From the NCBI GenBank assembly GCA_020630395.1, contig JAHDBM010000029.1, positions 1,216 to 38,103 on the forward strand: a stretch of 36,888 nt of DNA. Direction: 5' to 3'. A program made the translations under genes and the position numbers. This document shows, in pieces, positions 17,946-26,199 of this stretch; positions within the stretch are counted from its first letter, which is position 1; each line of letters opens with the position of its first letter. Source of the stretch: Flavobacteriales bacterium. Lineage in GTDB: Bacteria; Bacteroidota; Bacteroidia; Flavobacteriales_D; CAJJDF01. A model generated the notes under the pieces. It searched no databases. It was not told the DNA's origin and saw nothing but the letters and a program-made list of their open reading frames with translations.

Positions 17946-19175
17946 TTAGGCTACTTTTAACTTACTCAGTTTCGATTTACTAAATTTTTCTTCTGCGTAG
18001 GCTCTATCTACTTTAAGCTCTTTTATCTTATCATCAGATGGAATTTCGAACATTGCATCTGTAAGTATTGCTTCGCAGATAGATCGTAACCCTCTTGCTC
18101 CAAGCTTATATTCTACTGCTTTTTCTACCATAAAATCTAACACATCTTTACCTAACACCAATTTTACACCATCAAGCTCAAACATTTTAACATATTGCTT
18201 AATTAGTGCATTTTTAGGTTCAGTTAAAATTCTTCTTAGCGCTTCTTCATCTAAAGGTTTTAGATGAGTAATTACAGGAAAACGTCCTATTAGCTCAGGT
18301 ATTAAACCAAAACTTTTAACATCTTGCGGTCCAATATACTCTAATAAATCTTCTTCTTCAATGTATTCTTTGCTAGACCCAAAACCTAAAGGTTGTGTTT
18401 TTATTCTTCGCTCAATTAATCGTTCAATGCCATCAAATGCTCCACCAGCAACAAATAATATGTTCTTTGTATTAACCGTAATCATTTTTTGCTCAGGATG
18501 TTTTCTTCCTCCTTGTGGCGGCACCTTAATTTCACTTCCTTCTAATAATTTTAATAATGCCTGCTGAACACCTTCACTAGTAACATCCCTAGTGATAGAT
18601 GGATTATCTCCCTTTCTCGAAACTTTATCTATTTCATCAATAAACACAATTCCTCTTTCTGTAGCTTCTACATCATAATCGGCTGCTTGCAATAAACGAG
18701 ACAATATACTTTCAACATCCTCACCAACATAACCTGCTTGAGTAAATACAGTAGCATCAGCTATACAAAAAGGGACATTTAATAGCTTTGCTATGGTTTT
18801 AGCTAATAAAGTTTTGCCTGTACCTGTTCTACCTACCAACATTAAATTAGATTTTTCTAACTCAATATCTTCATCTTTAAAAGAGGGATTGATTAACCTC
18901 TTATAATGATTATAAACCGCAACTGATAATATTTTTTTAGCCTCAGTTTGCCCTATCACATATTCATCTAAGTGCTTCTTTATTTCTAACGGCTTTAATA
19001 AAGCAAAATCTTTCTTTAAATCATCTCCAGATTGTCCTGTAAATTCCTGCTTAACAATATCCCCTGCCTGCTCAATACAATTATTACAGATATGACCAGA
19101 AATACCTGCAATTAAAATTTTAGTTTCCTCTCTCTTTCTTCCGCAAAAAGAACATGTAGAATTTTTATCTGACAT
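17946..19175 (-). CDS. clpX: ATP-dependent Clp protease ATP-binding subunit ClpX
   Basis: An AAA+ unfoldase that feeds tagged proteins to ClpP. The 409-residue protein starts with the C4 zinc-binding domain (Cys8, Cys11, Cys30, Cys33) used for substrate and adaptor binding. Walker A is GRTGTGKT (115-122; Arg replaces the usual Pro), the pore loop is GYVG (148-151), Walker B is VFIDE (177-181), and GARGLRS is the sensor-2 region. The loop QPLGFGS carries the LGF/IGF tripeptide that docks on ClpP. The start is ATG 19175, because the longer frame to TTG 19202 runs into the promoter at 19200-19207. No clpP is adjacent. Confidence 0.97.
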   Translation of the reverse strand: MSDKNSTCSFCGRKREETKILIAGISGHICNNCIEQAGDIVKQEFTGQSGDDLKKDFALLKPLEIKKHLDEYVIGQTEAKKILSVAVYNHYKRLINPSFKDEDIELEKSNLMLVGRTGTGKTLLAKTIAKLLNVPFCIADATVFTQAGYVGEDVESILSRLLQAADYDVEATERGIVFIDEIDKVSRKGDNPSITRDVTSEGVQQALLKLLEGSEIKVPPQGGRKHPEQKMITVNTKNILFVAGGAFDGIERLIERRIKTQPLGFGSSKEYIEEEDLLEYIGPQDVKSFGLIPELIGRFPVITHLKPLDEEALRRILTEPKNALIKQYVKMFELDGVKLVLGKDVLDFMVEKAVEYKLGARGLRSICEAILTDAMFEIPSDDKIKELKVDRAYAEEKFSKSKLSKLKVA

Positions 19176-19199
19176 ATAGATTTTTAAATTTTGTCCTAT

Positions 19200-19207
19200 C
19201 AAATTTA
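19200..19207 (-). promoter_or_regulatory. -7 promoter element for clpX
   Basis: On the minus strand this reads TAAATTTG, an exact TAnnTTTG match, ending 25 bases before the chosen clpX ATG. It covers the alternative TTG start at 19202, arguing against that start. Confidence 0.55.
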
Positions 19208-19297
19208 ATGAAAAGTACTCTATTTATTTTATTATACTTAAATAAAAAAGATTAAAATAAAGCTATAAATAATGTAAAAACGTTAATCTTGATAACA

Positions 19298-20788
19298 TCA
19301 TATTTTTTGATCTAATATGTGTTCATCAACAAATATTTTCTGATTAGAGCCTAAAGAAATAAGGTATAACCCTAAAAAAGTAAATAATGAATTTACAATA
19401 ATTAATGTTGCTCCAAATTTAAACCCTCCAAATAAATCTGCTGAAAAATAATTCAAACACCATGTTAACACGGGTGCTAGAATACACACCATAATAACTA
19501 GTGAATCATTAATTTTTCTTTTGGTTAGTATTCCAAAAAAGAATAACCCGATTAATGGACCATAAGTATATCCTGCTAAAACTATTAATTGCCATATTGC
19601 ACTTTCATCTAATGTATGGTGTAATATAATAATCGTTATAAATAATACGCATGACATAATAATATGCACTCTTCTTCTTTTAATTTCAGATACCTTTTCT
19701 TTATCCTCTAAAAAATCAACACAAACTGATGTTGTTAAGGCTGTTAAAGCAGAATCAGCACTTGAATATGCGGCTGCAATAAGCCCTAATAAAAATAATA
19801 CTCCTACTCCTATTCCCATTTGAGATTCTAATGCTATTGTAGGAAATAATAAATCTGCTTTTTCTGGAACGGTAATTCCCTTTTGATTAGCATACATGTA
19901 TAATAATGCTCCTAATGCTAAAAATATTAGGTTAATCACAACAAGTAACCCAGCAAAAGACACCATATTTTTTTGAGCTTCTTTTAAGCTTTTACAACTC
20001 AAATTTTTCTGCATCATATCTTGATCTAGTCCAGTCATTCCAACTGATATAAATATCCCTCCTAAAAACATTTTAATAAAATGATTACCCTCCATTATAT
20101 CATCAAAAAAGAATAATTTGGAATATTGACTATCTGTAATAGCTCCAATTACACCTTGACCTTCTTCAAAAGTAAGTTCTTTAGATACAAACCAAAATGT
20201 TATTCCTAATGATAACAACATAAATAAGGTTTGCAATGTGTCTGTCCAGATAATGGTTTTAATGCCACCTTTAAAGGTATATATCCAAATTAATAAAATA
20301 GACAGCAAAACAGTCACCTCAAAAGGCACTCCTAAATCATCAAACACGAAAGCTTGGAGCACGTTAGCTACTAATAAAAGTCTTATAGAAGCACCAATTA
20401 TCCTTGATAATAAAAAATAAAACGCCCCAATTTTATGAGCATAATACCCAAATCTATTCTTTAAATAGGTATAAATAGAAGTAACATTTAATTTGTAATA
20501 AATAGGCATTAATACATAGGCTATTATAAGATAACCTACCAAATATCCTAAAACCATTTGCATATAGCCAAACTGCTTGGCTTCATTACCAACCCAGCCC
20601 GGTATTGAAATAAACGTAATTCCAGACAATGATGCCCCAATCATTCCAAAAGCAACTAAATACCATGGAGATTTTTTATTCGCTAGATAAAAACTTTCAT
20701 TATTGGCTCCTTTACCAGTAGCAAAAGAAATCACTACCAATACTAAAAAGTAAAGCCCAATTATAGATAATATTAGAGCTGGTGTCAT
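19298..20788 (-). CDS. Sodium:solute symporter (SSF/SLC5 family)
   Basis: A 496-residue inner-membrane transporter with about 13 hydrophobic segments. The SSF features are visible: the N-terminal helix ending in a Gly/Asn-rich SFATGKGANNESFYLANKKSP loop, the GIGASLSGITFISIPGW segment of the TM2 sodium-site region (here GMIGASLSGITF), TFKGGIKTIIWTDTLQT, and TALTTSVCVDFL near TM8-9 with the preceding AAAYSSADSALTALTT carrying the Ser residues of the Na2 site. The substrate cannot be inferred. It lies three bases after the stop codon of the alpha/beta hydrolase and is therefore in an operon with it; the hydrolase may act on what is taken up, but that is a guess. Confidence 0.9.
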   Translation of the reverse strand: MTPALILSIIGLYFLVLVVISFATGKGANNESFYLANKKSPWYLVAFGMIGASLSGITFISIPGWVGNEAKQFGYMQMVLGYLVGYLIIAYVLMPIYYKLNVTSIYTYLKNRFGYYAHKIGAFYFLLSRIIGASIRLLLVANVLQAFVFDDLGVPFEVTVLLSILLIWIYTFKGGIKTIIWTDTLQTLFMLLSLGITFWFVSKELTFEEGQGVIGAITDSQYSKLFFFDDIMEGNHFIKMFLGGIFISVGMTGLDQDMMQKNLSCKSLKEAQKNMVSFAGLLVVINLIFLALGALLYMYANQKGITVPEKADLLFPTIALESQMGIGVGVLFLLGLIAAAYSSADSALTALTTSVCVDFLEDKEKVSEIKRRRVHIIMSCVLFITIIILHHTLDESAIWQLIVLAGYTYGPLIGLFFFGILTKRKINDSLVIMVCILAPVLTWCLNYFSADLFGGFKFGATLIIVNSLFTFLGLYLISLGSNQKIFVDEHILDQKI

Positions 20789-20791
20789 AAT

Positions 20792-21709
20792 TTATAATTG
20801 TCTATTAATCCAATTGATAACATCTTCATACACCTCTTCTTTATTAGTTTCATTTAACATTTCGTGTCTACCTTCTTCGTAAATTTTTATGGTTACATCC
20901 TTAAATTCTAACTTCATGAATGTTTCAACTACCTTATTAATTCCTTTTGTGTACTCTCCAACTGGATCCATACTACCTGAAAAAAATAAAATAGGTTTAG
21001 TTTTATCACCTTTATTAATATTAGTTTCGTTATTAACTTCTAATACTATATTAGCCAAATCATAAAAAAATTGAGCTGAAAATGTTTGCATACAATATGG
21101 ATCATTGATATAATCGTCTACTACTTCTTCATCTCTAGATAACCAATCTTTAAGTGTTCTCTTTTTCTCATATTTATCATTAAAATCACCAAAGGCTATT
21201 TTATCAAAAAATTTACTTCTATTTCTTTTTCCAAATGCCTTAACAATAGCCGCTAACTTTACTCCAATGGTTCCTTTTAGACCAGGATGTCCTCCGGTTG
21301 CGCTATACATATATCCATCTGCTAGTTCAGGGAAATCGTATGCCAATTTCCGAGCTACAAAAGACCCCATGCTATGTCCTAATATAAATAGCTTAGCCGA
21401 TTTATATGTTTCTTTAGCTTTTTTATAAACCTCAACTGTATCTGCTACAATCTTTGTCATGCCATCTTTATCTGCTAAATGACCTACTCGCTCTATTTTA
21501 TCGGCTGTTTTCCCATGTCCTCTATGATCATGACCTATAACTGCAAAACCCTTACTCACTAAAAACTCTGCAAAATCATTATACCGAGCCAAATGTTCAC
21601 TCATACCATGAACTAATTGAACCACAGCTTTTGGTTTTTCAACTGCCCAATGATAACATACTACTTCTTCATTATCTTGAGTTTTTATCTTAAAATTTTC
21701 GTATGCCAT
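20792..21709 (-). CDS. Alpha/beta hydrolase (monoacylglycerol lipase / lysophospholipase-like)
   Basis: A 305-residue cytoplasmic serine hydrolase of the Hydrolase_4 (PldB/MGL) type. The catalytic triad is readable: Ser113 in the nucleophile elbow GHSMGSF, Asp248 in SGSMDPVG, and His282 in EEGRHEMLNE. The oxyanion-hole region is LVHGMSEH (33-40) and the GHDHRGHGKT loop follows. These match bacterial monoglyceride lipases and lysophospholipases; exact substrate unproven. It is the first gene of a two-gene unit with the sodium:solute symporter. The nearest -7-like site on its strand has one mismatch, so its promoter is uncertain. Confidence 0.9.
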   Translation of the reverse strand: MAYENFKIKTQDNEEVVCYHWAVEKPKAVVQLVHGMSEHLARYNDFAEFLVSKGFAVIGHDHRGHGKTADKIERVGHLADKDGMTKIVADTVEVYKKAKETYKSAKLFILGHSMGSFVARKLAYDFPELADGYMYSATGGHPGLKGTIGVKLAAIVKAFGKRNRSKFFDKIAFGDFNDKYEKKRTLKDWLSRDEEVVDDYINDPYCMQTFSAQFFYDLANIVLEVNNETNINKGDKTKPILFFSGSMDPVGEYTKGINKVVETFMKLEFKDVTIKIYEEGRHEMLNETNKEEVYEDVINWINRQL

Positions 21710-21783
21710 AACTGTTTTAATTTAATCAAGTTAAAGATAATAGAACCTACGATAATTTAAACCAAAAACCTTTATATTCGTTT

Positions 21784-22515
21784 ATGAAGCTGATCTTAAA
21801 AATCATTATTCTTAACAAATATAACCTAGCTAAGCATAGCGTGTTTTTTGTTATACTAACCTTTTTTTTAGGCTCTATCTCTTTTTCACAAACTACAGAT
21901 ACTATCCCTACCATATTTTACAAAAAGGATTTTATCGGTAAAAAAGACTCACTACTTAAACTTTATGGTAGCAACAAGGTTTTTATGGATAAACTTGAAC
22001 TACAAGCATTAGTAGCGCTATCCTACTACCCCGAATTAAAAAACGTTACCATAAAATTCAAAAGCAACAAACTCAATAGTACCATGGCTGCTAGACCAAC
22101 TTATGGATCGGTTTTTAAACGAAAAGGAAAAAGGAAGTATGTCATTACATTAAATGATAAACAATCTGTGAATGTTCCTTTTGATTCTGCTAGTTTTAAT
22201 GCTCAAGTAGGTGTTATTGGTCATGAATTAGCTCATATTTCTTATTACGAAAAAGAAAAAGCAGGAAAACTAAGAAGATTAACCTTTAAATACCTAAACA
22301 AAAAATTTCGAGCTAAATTTGAAAAAGACACAGACAAAAGAGCTGTACTTCATGGATTAGGATGGCAACTATATGCTTGGAAAAGCTTTGTAGAACATTA
22401 TCCTTATGTTCCTAAAGAGTATCTTGAATACAAGGCCAAAACTTATCTTGGATCTGCTCAAATAAAAGCCTTAACTATTTCTTACCTAAATGGTGAAATT
22501 AAACTCGAACAATAA
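21784..22515 (+). CDS. Exported HELAH metallopeptidase-like protein
   Basis: A 243-residue protein with a long N-region and a hydrophobic signal segment (about 19-34, VFFVILTFFLGSISFS), followed by Gln, so probably exported or N-terminally anchored. The zinc-binding HELAH motif is at 147-151, within VGVIGHELAHISYYEKEK. A downstream FEKDTDKRA segment (Glu180, Asp184) fits the third zinc ligand and Asp pattern of gluzincins such as M48 (ExxxD). Outside these motifs I see no known family. It precedes two further exported-protein genes on the same strand with very short gaps, and could be the protease of a small envelope module. Activity is inferred from motifs only. Confidence 0.78.
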   Translation: MKLILKIIILNKYNLAKHSVFFVILTFFLGSISFSQTTDTIPTIFYKKDFIGKKDSLLKLYGSNKVFMDKLELQALVALSYYPELKNVTIKFKSNKLNSTMAARPTYGSVFKRKGKRKYVITLNDKQSVNVPFDSASFNAQVGVIGHELAHISYYEKEKAGKLRRLTFKYLNKKFRAKFEKDTDKRAVLHGLGWQLYAWKSFVEHYPYVPKEYLEYKAKTYLGSAQIKALTISYLNGEIKLEQ

Positions 22516-22521
22516 TTAAAC

Positions 22522-23376
22522 ATGAATTATTATATATATATACTATATGCTCTTTTAGTATTTACTGGTTGTTCAAGAAATAAAGAATTTCCTATTTGGA
22601 AAATTAGCAAAGATGATATTCCAACTTCATACTTAATGGCTTCTACTGAATATTTAACAAAAGAAGAGGTTAATGAACGATTAAGTGACCGAATTATAGC
22701 TTTTTTTGATTCATGCAAAACCTATGTAAGCTTTTGGGATTTAACACATTCGAAACTATCAGAGACTTCTTCACTTATTGAAAATGATAGTGGGAAATTT
22801 TTAAGTGAAACCATGCCCCATGATTTATATACATCTTTTAAAACTCAATTATCCAACATATATCATGAAAAACTACCTATTGATAGTATTAAAATGAAAC
22901 CTCAATTTTTATTATTTGACGTTTTAAATAAAAAACCTGAAACAGCTTACAGTATTGATAATATGTGGTTTAAAAAAGCCATGCCCTCTTTTAAAAACCT
23001 TGAAGGAGTCATTACATTTCAAGATTATTACAAGTCTCTTAATATGCCATTTATCAAAACGCTACAAGAGCTGCTGGCTAAAGACTCTATTCATAATTTA
23101 AAAACTAATATCTTAAATGACCAAACACGATTATGGAGTAGTGATGATGTTAAAAACATAAAAAACTACACGCATCCTAATGACATTTATTTTACCTCTA
23201 TAAATGAAAAAAATCGTTATTATGAATGGTTTAACCAAAGTGTTGCAGATAACATCTGTCTACACCTAAATAAAAACTCCTGTTTTATTAATTTAGATGC
23301 TTATTATTTATTTGGGAAAAATAATATTAGAGACTTCTTGTTATTAAAAGGTTATCAAGTAACTCAGCTAAACTAG
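22522..23376 (+). CDS. TraB/GumN-like lipoprotein with degenerate active site
   Basis: A 284-residue lipoprotein: the signal peptide ends in the lipobox LVFTGC (Cys17). The sequence follows the layout of the TraB/GumN (TIKI-like) family. IWKISKDDIPTSYLMASTEYL (25-45) lines up with the canonical W-x-I-x(n)-SYLFGTIH-L start, and the C-terminal INLDAYYLFGKNNIRDFLLLKGYQV lines up with VGAGHL-x(n)-LLxxxGYxV. Both GxxH motifs, proposed to bind metal, are lost: Gly and His are replaced by Ala40 and Glu43, and by Asp259 and Tyr262. The acidic residue expected after the first helix is also not evident (YVSFWDL). A pseudoenzyme or a diverged ligand-binding role is likely. It is six bases after the HELAH gene. 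Confidence 0.68.
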   Translation: MNYYIYILYALLVFTGCSRNKEFPIWKISKDDIPTSYLMASTEYLTKEEVNERLSDRIIAFFDSCKTYVSFWDLTHSKLSETSSLIENDSGKFLSETMPHDLYTSFKTQLSNIYHEKLPIDSIKMKPQFLLFDVLNKKPETAYSIDNMWFKKAMPSFKNLEGVITFQDYYKSLNMPFIKTLQELLAKDSIHNLKTNILNDQTRLWSSDDVKNIKNYTHPNDIYFTSINEKNRYYEWFNQSVADNICLHLNKNSCFINLDAYYLFGKNNIRDFLLLKGYQVTQLN

Positions 23377-23409
23377 TTTTAGTATTTTTAAATCAATAAA
23401 TATTTAATT

Positions 23410-23811
23410 ATGAAATTTGCCCTTTTAATCGTATTGCTTATAACATCTCTTTTTTCTTATTCACAAGAAAAATTCTCGCCTTTACCAGCAAGCGAGATAG
23501 AACATATAGCTAAAGGCATATCTGGTGTTGAAATAACCTTCTACGAAAGTTCTCAAAGTGTATCTATGGAAGGGAATACCAACTGCTTATTTTTACCTGC
23601 ATCTTGTGATACTATTGTGCCAGATAGCCTCAATAACAAAAAGCATGCTTACATCATGATTATGGTTAATGATGATTTTTATATGGATGCTGAATTATCT
23701 TGGAGTGACACAAACCCGTATTTAATTTTGAAAAAAGACGGAATAAAATATCATAGTAAACTAACAGAGCAAGGAGCCTTTATGTTTAAGCAATTACTTG
23801 GTAAAAAGTAA
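23410..23811 (+). CDS. Small exported hypothetical protein
   Basis: A 133-residue protein with a signal peptide (MKFALLIVLLITSLFSYSQ, cleavage near residue 17-19). The mature chain is beta-prone with two Cys close together (TNCLFLPASCDT), probably disulfide-bonded after export, and a C-terminal helix (TEQGAFMFKQLLGKK). No family recognised. It lies 33 bp after the TraB/GumN-like gene on the same strand and is convergent with purB, with a single base between the stop codons, so its mRNA must end inside or beyond purB. Probably the third gene of an envelope-protein operon; function unknown. Confidence 0.72.
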   Translation: MKFALLIVLLITSLFSYSQEKFSPLPASEIEHIAKGISGVEITFYESSQSVSMEGNTNCLFLPASCDTIVPDSLNNKKHAYIMIMVNDDFYMDAELSWSDTNPYLILKKDGIKYHSKLTEQGAFMFKQLLGKK

Positions 23812-23812
23812 T

Positions 23813-25171
23813 TTATAAAATCATATTTATACCTGTGTAGTTATGTGGGGAAATTAATTGAAGCTCTTCCTTAATGATATCATCCACATCTAAATTTTCA
23901 ATGAAGACCTTTATTTCATTCTCTCCTATTTGGCTATTACTTCTGGTTAGTTCTTTAAGTTTTTCATAAGGTTTAGGATACCCTTCTCTCCTTAAAATTG
24001 TTTGTATTGCCTCAGCAACAACAGCCCAGTTATTATCTAAATCAGCATCAAGTGCTTTAACGTTAAGTTTTAGTTTACCTAATCCTTTCGCTAGCGATTT
24101 AAATGCAATTAATGTATGTGCAAAAGGCACTCCTACATTACGTAAAACTGTTGAATCTGTTAAATCTCTTTGCAACCTAGATATCGGAAGTTTTACGGTT
24201 AAATGTTCAAAAATAGCATTTGCAATTCCTAGATTCCCTTCCGCATTTTCAAAATCAATTGGATTGACTTTATGTGGCATAGCAGAAGATCCCACTTCAT
24301 TAGCTACAATTTTTTGTTTAAAATATTCCATAGAAATATACTGCCATACATCTCTGCTAAAATCTATTAGAATAGTGTTGATTCTTTTTAAACAATCAAA
24401 TAAAGCCGCTAAATTATCATAATGTTCGATCTGTGTCGTAAATTTTGATCGATCAAGCCCTAATCTAGCATCAACAAACTTATCGGCAAATTTCATCCAA
24501 TTTACTTCTGGATATGCGATATGATGAGCATTAAAATTCCCGGTAGCCCCTCCAAATTTTGCAGAAAAAGGAATCATTTTTAATTGCTTTAACTGACTTT
24601 CAATTCGTTCTACGAAAACCTTTATTTCTTTACCTAATATTGTTGGAGAAGCTGGCTGACCATGAGTTTTCGCTAACATTGGTATTTCCGACCATTCTTC
24701 ACTTAAATTATCTAATTGATCTACAATTCCTTTTATTGTAGGGATGTAGTTATGCTTTAATGCATCCTTAATCATTTTAGGAAAAGCAGTATTGTTTATA
24801 TCTTGAGAAGTTAATCCAAAATGAATAAACTCTTTATATTGAGATAAATTCAATTCATCAAATTTATCCTTTAAAAAATATTCAACAGCCTTTACATCAT
24901 GATTGGTAACTTGCTCTACATCTTTAATTTTTTGAGCATCAGCTTCTGTGAAATTTTCATAAATACTTCTTAAATTTTTAAAAACATCTTCATTAAATGC
25001 CTCTTTTAATGATGGTAAGGGCAACTCACACAATGAAATAAAATATTCTACTTCTACATAAGTCCTGTATTTTATGAGTGCATATTCAGAAAAATAAGGC
25101 GATAAATCCTCTATTTTAGATCGATACCTACCATCTATAGGTGAAACTGCACTAAGCTTTGATAAATTCAT
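23813..25171 (-). CDS. purB: Adenylosuccinate lyase
   Basis: This enzyme cleaves SAICAR and adenylosuccinate, releasing fumarate, in purine and AMP synthesis. At 452 residues it matches the E. coli-type PurB rather than the ~430-residue Bacillus type. The fumarase/aspartase superfamily signature GSSAMPHKVNPIDFENAEG lies at about 294-312, with the mobile-loop serine at 295-296. The proposed acid His is in KTHGQPASPT, and TSQDINNTAF is the first conserved region. It is a stand-alone gene with a good -7 element (25194-25201). Its 3' end abuts the convergent 133-residue exported-protein gene, and no terminator separates them. Confidence 0.97.
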   Translation of the reverse strand: MNLSKLSAVSPIDGRYRSKIEDLSPYFSEYALIKYRTYVEVEYFISLCELPLPSLKEAFNEDVFKNLRSIYENFTEADAQKIKDVEQVTNHDVKAVEYFLKDKFDELNLSQYKEFIHFGLTSQDINNTAFPKMIKDALKHNYIPTIKGIVDQLDNLSEEWSEIPMLAKTHGQPASPTILGKEIKVFVERIESQLKQLKMIPFSAKFGGATGNFNAHHIAYPEVNWMKFADKFVDARLGLDRSKFTTQIEHYDNLAALFDCLKRINTILIDFSRDVWQYISMEYFKQKIVANEVGSSAMPHKVNPIDFENAEGNLGIANAIFEHLTVKLPISRLQRDLTDSTVLRNVGVPFAHTLIAFKSLAKGLGKLKLNVKALDADLDNNWAVVAEAIQTILRREGYPKPYEKLKELTRSNSQIGENEIKVFIENLDVDDIIKEELQLISPHNYTGINMIL

Positions 25172-25193
25172 TTTATTTGAGTTATGCTTTATA

Positions 25194-25201
25194 CAAAAGT
25201 A
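25194..25201 (-). promoter_or_regulatory. -7 promoter element for purB
   Basis: On the minus strand this reads TACTTTTG, an exact TAnnTTTG match, 22 bases before the purB ATG. No purine-riboswitch-like structure is evident between it and the start codon, as the leader is too short. Confidence 0.55.
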
Positions 25202-25310
25202 TAACTTTTAATCATTGATAGAAGATAAATAATAAATTGAGTTAAAATTTTGTCATCTATTTGCAAAATACAAGAATTAGATTTTTCTTTATCTACTATA
25301 AGAAAAAAAA

Positions 25311-26132
25311 ATGAAGTTCACAAAACACTTGTTATTAGGTTATAGAAATTATTGGGGAGCTATTCAATTTATTGGAGAACACAAACTATGGCGTTTTTTC
25401 TTATTCCCAATGATTCTTTTTGGTGTAATATTTTATTTCGGATATTATTTTCAAGAGCTGAGAGATGCATCTCAACATGCGATTGATGTTGGTGACTATA
25501 CATTAGGTTTTATCGGTAAGGCATGGCTTTGGATAAAAGGACTATTTCAAGGGTTATTAGCTTTTTTATTCTTAGATGCTACTAAATATGTTGTCATGAT
25601 AGTACTATCTCCTTTAATAGCTTCCCTATCAGAAAGGACAGAAAGAATACTTACTGGAAATAAATACAAATTCAATTTAAAACAACTTATAAAAGATGTA
25701 AAAAGAGGTATCGGTATTGCTATTCGAATGCTACTTGCAGAGTCTATTGTTGTTTACCTAGTTTGGATGCCAATTTGTTGGATATTTAATATAAGTGAGC
25801 CTATTTTTTTATTGGTTAAAGTATTTATTGGTTTCTATTTTTATGGGTTTGGGTTTATCGACTATATCAATGAACGGTTAAGACTAAGCATATCAGAAAG
25901 TTGGACATTCATGAAAAAACATGCTGGGTTAGCGATAGCAATAGGATCAGTTTATTCTTTATTGTTTTATGTACCTTCTTTAATAGAACCTCAAAATAAA
26001 TGGATTGATGTTATTATTGATAATATTGGCGTTATTTTTGCTCCTGTACTAGCAGTAGTAGCTGCCACTATGGCTATGCACGAATTAGTAGATTTAAGTA
26101 AAAACAAATTTGCTGTTAAAAAAGAAAAATAA
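25311..26132 (+). CDS. EI24 (CysZ-like) domain membrane protein
   Basis: A 273-residue inner-membrane protein of the EI24 family (Pfam EI24, which includes the E. coli sulfate permease CysZ). Hydrophobic segments are seen at about 28-50 (WRFFLFPMILFGVIFYFGYYF), 72-105, 145-185, 200-225 and 240-262. The N-terminal region GYRNYWGAIQFIGEHKLWRF and the middle VIVLSPLIASLSERTE-like stretch are typical of the family. Whether it moves sulfate is not shown, and no sulfur genes are nearby. It precedes the TPR/PD40 gene by 67 bp on the same strand, and its 5' region holds no perfect -7 element. Confidence 0.82.
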   Translation: MKFTKHLLLGYRNYWGAIQFIGEHKLWRFFLFPMILFGVIFYFGYYFQELRDASQHAIDVGDYTLGFIGKAWLWIKGLFQGLLAFLFLDATKYVVMIVLSPLIASLSERTERILTGNKYKFNLKQLIKDVKRGIGIAIRMLLAESIVVYLVWMPICWIFNISEPIFLLVKVFIGFYFYGFGFIDYINERLRLSISESWTFMKKHAGLAIAIGSVYSLLFYVPSLIEPQNKWIDVIIDNIGVIFAPVLAVVAATMAMHELVDLSKNKFAVKKEK

Positions 26133-26199
26133 TAAATTACAATATATATCGTATATTTAGTAGCAACAGGTGTTGCAACAAAGAAATGAATTTTAGTAT

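Noticed and set aside
19176-19202. TTG-initiated nine-residue extension of ClpX
   Set aside because: It lies in the predicted promoter, and ClpX relatives start just before the zinc domain at the chosen ATG.
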